From contig JAEYWU010000008.1 in assembly GCA_023428785.1 (NCBI GenBank), positions 1 to 31,236 of the forward strand: a stretch of DNA of 31,236 nt. Direction: 5' to 3'. Under the pieces are notes generated by a model, which ran no database searches, had not been told where the DNA came from, and saw only the letters and a list, made by a program, of their open reading frames with translations. Within the stretch, counting starts at the first letter, position 1. The number at the start of each line of letters is the position of its first letter. Origin of the DNA: Pseudomonadota bacterium. Lineage in GTDB: Bacteria; Pseudomonadota; Alphaproteobacteria; Caulobacterales; Caulobacteraceae. Made by a program: the position numbers and the translations under genes. Below, piece by piece: positions 29,567 through 31,236 of this stretch.

Positions 29567-31024
29567 TCTGACACCCCGGATTTCCGTCCCGAGGCCCGCA
29601 AGCCTCGCGGCCTCACCGACCGCCGCGGCCGCGACCTCGTCGCCGAGCGCCGCATCGTCTCGGCCGTCTCCTCCATTTACGAGCGCTGGGGCTTCGAGCC
29701 GCTGGACACGTCGGCGATCGAACACGCTGACGCCCTGGGCAAGTTCCTGCCAGACGCCGACCGTCCCAACGAGGGCGTCTTCGCCTTCCAGGACGACGAC
29801 GAACAGTGGCTGGCGCTGCGCTATGACCTGACCGCACCGCTGGCGCGTTTCGCCGCCGAGAACTGGCAGACCCTGGCCAAGCCCTACCGCCGCTACGCCT
29901 TCGGCCCGGTCTGGCGCAACGAGAAGCCGGGACCTGGCCGCTTCCGCGAGTTCATCCAGTGTGACGCCGACACCGTCGGGTCGGACCGGCCCGAGGCGGA
30001 CGCAGAAATCATCGCCATGGCCGTGGAAGGCCTGACCGCCGCGGGCGTCCCCGACGGCGGCGCCGTGGTCAAGATCAATACGCGCAAGCTTCTGAACGGC
30101 CTGCTGGACCGCTCGGGCGTGGCGGACCCGGGCCAGAAGCTGGCGGTGCTGCGCGCCATCGACAAGCTGGACCGCCTGGGCCCCGACGGCGTGCGCGACC
30201 TGCTCGGCAAGGGACGTCTGGACGAATCCGGGGCTTTTACCCGCGGCGCCGAACTGGCCGGTGAGCAGATCGGCGCGGTGATGACCTTCCTGACCGCCGC
30301 CACGACCGGACGCTCCGGCGCGCTCGACACCCTGGCCGGTGTCGTCGGCGGCTCGGCCGAGGGCGATCAGGGTCTGGAAGAACTCGCGCGGATCGACAGC
30401 GCCCTGAAGGGTCTGGGCGTGGCCGAGGACCGGGCCGTGTTCGATCCGTCGGTCGTGCGCGGACTAGAATACTATACCGGGGCCGTCTTCGAGGCCGAAC
30501 TGATCCTCAAGGGCCCGGTGGAATCACTGCGGTTGGGTTCGATCGGCGGCGGCGGCCGCTACGACGATCTGGTGGCACGCTTCACCGGCGAGACGACCCC
30601 CGCGACCGGCTTCTCCTTCGGCGTCAGCCGGCTGGCGGTGGCCCTGCAGGCCATTCACGGTCAGGCCGCCGAGGTGCGGGGCCCCGTCGTGGTCGTCGCC
30701 TTCGACGAATCTGCCATGGCCGACTATTTCGCCGTCGCCTCAGAGCTTCGCCGCGCCGGCATTCCGGCTGAAGTCTATCTCGGCCGGTCGGGCATGCGGG
30801 CCCAGATGAAGTACGCTGATCGTCGTCTCAGCCCCGCCGCGATCATCATCGGCGAGGACGAGCGGGCCGCCGGGCAGGTGACGATCAAGGATCTGGACCT
30901 CGGCCGTGAACTGGCTGCCGGGGCCGATCTCAAGACCTGGAAGGAAGAACGGCCAGGCCAACAGACGGTCGACAGAGCCTCGATGGTCGCGGCAGTGAAA
31001 GCCATCATCGACCGGGAGGCATGA
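29564..31024 (+). CDS. hisS: Histidyl-tRNA synthetase, divergent alphaproteobacterial type
   Basis: HisRS, 486 residues, charges tRNA-His. Motifs show a true synthetase, not the HisZ regulator: LRYDLTAP (85-92), the motif 2 region YAFGPVWRNEKPGPGRFREF (111-130) followed by IQCDADTVGS, the histidine motif RGLEYYTG, and GGGGRYDDLV with FGVSRLAVAL. The anticodon domain fills the last 110 residues or so. LRYDLT and the GPGRFREF loop differ from E. coli (LRPEGT; QKGRYRQF) and fit the alphaproteobacterial branch that reads a tRNA-His lacking G-1. It follows the DUF418 gene with its own candidate promoter. Confidence 0.95.
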   Translation: MSDTPDFRPEARKPRGLTDRRGRDLVAERRIVSAVSSIYERWGFEPLDTSAIEHADALGKFLPDADRPNEGVFAFQDDDEQWLALRYDLTAPLARFAAENWQTLAKPYRRYAFGPVWRNEKPGPGRFREFIQCDADTVGSDRPEADAEIIAMAVEGLTAAGVPDGGAVVKINTRKLLNGLLDRSGVADPGQKLAVLRAIDKLDRLGPDGVRDLLGKGRLDESGAFTRGAELAGEQIGAVMTFLTAATTGRSGALDTLAGVVGGSAEGDQGLEELARIDSALKGLGVAEDRAVFDPSVVRGLEYYTGAVFEAELILKGPVESLRLGSIGGGGRYDDLVARFTGETTPATGFSFGVSRLAVALQAIHGQAAEVRGPVVVVAFDESAMADYFAVASELRRAGIPAEVYLGRSGMRAQMKYADRRLSPAAIIIGEDERAAGQVTIKDLDLGRELAAGADLKTWKEERPGQQTVDRASMVAAVKAIIDREA

Positions 31025-31047
31025 CACCGCTGTCGCCCAGGTTATCA

Positions 31048-31126
31048 GCGATCACATTGACTTTTCCCGGTTTTTTGATCGCATAGCCGATTGACAGTTG
31101 TCGGGTTCTGCCGTCATTTCCCGACA
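31048..31126 (+). promoter_or_regulatory. Promoter region with two inverted repeats
   Basis: GCGATCA (31048-31054) mirrors TGATCGC (31076-31082), and TGTCGGG (31099-31105) mirrors CCCGACA (31120-31126). The second repeat spans the spacer downstream of a perfect -35 box, TTGACA (31091-31096), with a weak -10 near 31114-31119. Such repeats are typical repressor sites. Confidence 0.4.
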
Positions 31127-31149
31127 GCGAGGCCGCTTCGGCGGTTTCC

Positions 31150-31171
31150 GGCGTTTCGGGGAGGAAACGCC
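31150..31171 (+). promoter_or_regulatory. Leader hairpin with a GGGGAG loop
   Basis: GGCGTTTC (31150-31157) pairs perfectly with GAAACGCC (31164-31171) around GGGGAG. The loop is a Shine-Dalgarno-like sequence 16 nt before ATG 31180. Confidence 0.4.
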
Positions 31172-31179
31172 CGCTCCTG

Positions 31180-31236
31180 ATGAAGAGCAGAGCCCGCCCC
31201 GGGGTTGCCCCGCGGCGGGCGTGGTGGGTTGTGGGG
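31180..31236 (+). CDS. Possible start of a protein gene, cut by the window edge
   Basis: ATG 31180 opens a frame that reads MKSRARPGVAPRRAWWVVG and runs off the right edge. A basic start followed by hydrophobic residues would suit a signal peptide or membrane anchor. It sits about 55 nt after the predicted transcription start, with GGGGAGGA upstream in a hairpin. A nested GC-rich hairpin (31192-31220) lies over the first codons, so a structured RNA is the main alternative. No family can be assigned from 19 codons. Confidence 0.3.
   Translation, partial: MKSRARPGVAPRRAWWVVG

Noticed and set aside
31164..31182. Hammerhead ribozyme core (CTGATGA with nearby GAAA)
   Set aside because: GAAA lies before CTGATGA with only 7 nt between them, so stems I and III cannot form, and no GAAA follows a stem II.
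31120..31236. Possible RNase P RNA (rnpB) start
   Set aside because: GGGGAGGAAAC resembles part of the conserved P4 strand, but the nearly invariant GAGGAAAGTCCGGGCT continuation is not present.
31222..31236. MraZ-type TGGG repeats
   Set aside because: Two TGGG units lie 7 bp apart rather than the 10-bp period known for MraZ boxes, and the sequence ends there.
1..31236. Mobile elements, CRISPR, tRNA or rRNA genes
   Set aside because: No transposase or integrase frame, no regularly spaced repeats, and no tRNA T-loop/acceptor patterns noticed; a tRNAscan or Rfam run would be decisive.

Overview
The window is a compact chromosomal stretch of a GC-rich alphaproteobacterium, most likely of the Caulobacteraceae (Brevundimonas-like). 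This rests on the gene families present (DUF1134/EipA, alphaproteobacterial HisRS, PrtD/PrtE-type secretion genes), Caulobacter-style promoters (TTG-rich -35, GCTANA-like -10) and gene order. The placement is inference from sequence character, not from a search. There are 27 confident protein genes and two partial open frames at the edges. I see no tRNA, rRNA, CRISPR array, insertion sequence or phage gene.

Layout: (1) 1-3245: a divergent partial frame, then a tightly coupled operon rsmI-yraN-sirB1-like-gshB. (2) 3242-9230: a DUF3617 secreted protein facing gshB, rpmB with leader and terminator, a serine hydrolase of the beta-lactamase family, an extensin-like protein, a voltage-gated-type K+ channel facing it, an MFS exporter, then rpmI-rplT with a structured leader and a terminator. 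(3) 9276-14773: a polysaccharide deacetylase, then pheS, an unrecognised Cys-patterned protein, pheT and a UPF0114 membrane protein. (4) 14950-18559: a DUF1134 lipoprotein facing a three-gene MacB/DevBCA-type ABC exporter. (5) 18671-23882: a DUF1295 membrane protein facing an iron-type alcohol dehydrogenase, then a type I secretion ABC ATPase and its adaptor. (6) 23887-26587: an operon DUF969-DUF979-DUF2891, read right to left. (7) 26729-31024: 3-hydroxybutyryl-CoA dehydrogenase, a membrane protein, a DUF418 protein and hisS. (8) 31025-31236: a promoter/leader region rich in inverted repeats, with the possible start of another gene.

Genes are packed with ATGA stop/start overlaps inside operons. 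Three of the five convergent gene pairs end on one shared CTAG palindrome, so both stop codons overlap. Several leaders (rpmI, pheS, hisS, the MFS gene, the K+ channel gene and the DUF969 gene) have palindromes placed at the -10 box, the Shine-Dalgarno sequence or the start codon. No dramatic new defence or mobile system is visible. The best candidates for undescribed biology are the protein encoded between pheS and pheT, the DUF969/DUF979/DUF2891 operon, and the start-site architectures of rpmI and hisS.
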